A stretch of 64,000 bases of DNA from Pseudooceanicola nanhaiensis DSM 18065 (lineage in GTDB: Bacteria > Pseudomonadota > Alphaproteobacteria > Rhodobacterales > Rhodobacteraceae). The DNA lies in the NCBI RefSeq assembly GCF_000688295.1, contig NZ_JHZF01000011.1, positions 1,582,288 through 1,646,287 on the forward strand, given 5' to 3'. The notes under the pieces were generated by a model that saw only the letters and a list, made by a program, of their open reading frames with translations, ran no database searches and was not told the origin of the DNA. Made by a program: the position numbers and the translations under genes. Below are positions 62,985 through 64,000 of the stretch, piece after piece; within the stretch, counting starts at the first letter, position 1; every line of letters begins with the position of its first letter.

Positions 62985-64000
62985 TCACTCCTGCGGGATC
63001 ACGCGCAGGGACAATTCCATGAGCTGATCCGAGGTCGGTTCCGACGGCGCACCCATCATCAGGTCCTCGGCCCGCTGGTTCATCGGGAAGAGCATGACGT
63101 CGCGCAGGTTGTCCTCGTCCGCCAGCAGCATGACGATCCGGTCCACCCCGGCCGCGCAGCCGCCGTGCGGGGGCGCGCCGTACTGGAAGGCATTGACCAT
63201 GCCGCCGAAGCGCTTGGTCACTTCTTCCTTCGGGTAGCCCGCGATCTCGAAGGCCTTGAACATGATCTCGGGCTTGTGGTTCCGGATCGCGCCCGAGACA
63301 ATCTCGTAGCCGTTGCAGGCGAGGTCGTACTGGAAGCCCTTCACCTTCAGCGGATCGCCCTCCAGCGCCTCCATCCCGCCCTGCGGCATGGAGAAGGGGT
63401 TGTGTTCGAAGTCGATCTTGCCGGTCTCGTCGTCCTTCTCGTAGATCGGGAAATCGACGATCCAGGCAAAGGCGAAGCGGTCCTTGTCGGTCAGGCCGAG
63501 CTCTTCGCCGATGACGTTGCGGGCGCGGCCCGCGACGGCCTCGAAGGACTTGGGCTTGCCGCCCAGGAAGAAGGCCGCGTCGCCGACGCCGAGGCCGAGC
63601 TGCTGGCGGATGGCTTCCGTCCGCTCGGGGCCGATGTTCTTGGCCAGCGGGCCCGCGGCCTCCATCTGGCCGTCGGTCTCACGCCAGAAGATATAGCCCA
63701 TCCCGGGCAGCCCCTGCTGCTGCGCGAAGCTGTTCATCCGGTCGCAGAACTTGCGGCTCCCGCCCGTGGGCGCCGGGATCGCGCGGATCTCGGTCCCCTC
63801 CTGCTCCAGCAGCTTGGCGAAGATCGCGAAGCCCGAGCCCGCGAAATGCTCGGACACCACCTGCATCTCGATCGGGTTGCGCAGGTCCGGCTTGTCAGAG
63901 CCGTATTTCAGCGCCGCGTCGGCATAGGAGATCTGCGGCCACTCGGCCGGCGCGTCGACCTTCCTGCCGCCGCCGAACTCCTCGAACACCCCGCCCAGCA
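62985..64000 (-). CDS. aspS: aspartyl-tRNA synthetase, C-terminal part
   Basis: Charges tRNA-Asp. About 338 C-terminal residues are present; the rest is beyond the right edge. The catalytic-core parts visible are [13 protein letters not shown], the bacterial GAD insertion ([41 protein letters not shown]), [14 protein letters not shown], and motif 3 [29 protein letters not shown]. The stop at 62985 follows RVIPQE, a normal end for this enzyme. Confidence 0.97.
   Translation of the reverse strand, partial: LGGVFEEFGGGRKVDAPAEWPQISYADAALKYGSDKPDLRNPIEMQVVSEHFAGSGFAIFAKLLEQEGTEIRAIPAPTGGSRKFCDRMNSFAQQQGLPGMGYIFWRETDGQMEAAGPLAKNIGPERTEAIRQQLGLGVGDAAFFLGGKPKSFEAVAGRARNVIGEELGLTDKDRFAFAWIVDFPIYEKDDETGKIDFEHNPFSMPQGGMEALEGDPLKVKGFQYDLACNGYEIVSGAIRNHKPEIMFKAFEIAGYPKEEVTKRFGGMVNAFQYGAPPHGGCAAGVDRIVMLLADEDNLRDVMLFPMNQRAEDLMMGAPSEPTSDQLMELSLRVIPQE

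Overview
The window looks like a chromosomal segment of a high-GC alphaproteobacterium of the Rhodobacterales (Roseobacter-type). The support is dense GC-rich coding, two complete TRAP dicarboxylate-type transporters, a dnaG-rpoD pair, the alphaproteobacterial curli accessory CsgH, a glucosylglycerate osmolyte cluster, a BA14K-tailed penicillin-binding protein and GANTC sites clustered upstream of rpoD. Species cannot be read from the sequence.

Layout. 1-9.4 kb is a catabolic locus. Leftward are a TRAP transporter, a CaiB-type CoA transferase and a citryl-CoA-lyase-like protein. Rightward are an intradiol ring-cleavage dioxygenase, an IclR regulator, an amidohydrolase, a diheme cytochrome c and a MetE-like protein. 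A 15-bp palindrome lies between the two arms. 9.4-17.8 kb is a curli (functional amyloid) locus: two very large curlin-repeat proteins leftward, and CsgF, CsgG, two small curlins, CsgH and an Inh/SH3 exported protein rightward, separated by a 743-bp regulatory gap. 17.9-23.9 kb holds tRNA-Val(TAC) and a glucosylglycerate set (synthase, phosphatase, phosphorylase) split by a gamma-glutamyltransferase. 24.5-26.2 kb is a 1.5-kb island flanked by 51-bp direct repeats of the 3' end of tRNA-Val(CAC); it carries an acetyltransferase and a decayed integrase. 26.3-38.8 kb has an MFS pump behind a SoxR-type promoter, then housekeeping and stress genes (lon, PBP, tgt, DUF892, enoyl-CoA hydratase, tpiA, TfoX-like, an A-type Fe-S carrier, MscS).

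38.8-40.7 kb holds a DUF3307 membrane protein, a SatD-like HTH protein and a DUF59 Fe-S protein. Both of the first two genes are preceded by the same tandem operator pair. 40.8-47.4 kb is a second TRAP transporter with its DctB/DctD two-component system. That DctD lacks the GAFTGA loop and the Walker A lysine, yet upstream palindromes and an IHF-like site are kept. 47.4-56 kb: P450, ribD, nrdR, yjbQ, two small exported proteins, rpoD, dnaG. 56.2-64 kb: Lrp-type regulator, ketopantoate-reductase family, CPA2 antiporter, an MT-A70 methyltransferase facing a BglII/BstYI-like endonuclease (a likely type II restriction-modification pair), GNAT, DUF1203, SNase-like protein and the 3' part of aspS.

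The most promising leads are the SatD/DUF3307 operator pairs, the degenerate DctD with preserved upstream sites, the tRNA-Val mini-island, the giant Asp-rich curlins, the putative ring-cleavage/CoA catabolic locus and the MT-A70/BglII-like pair. All functions are assigned by reading motifs; no database search was run.
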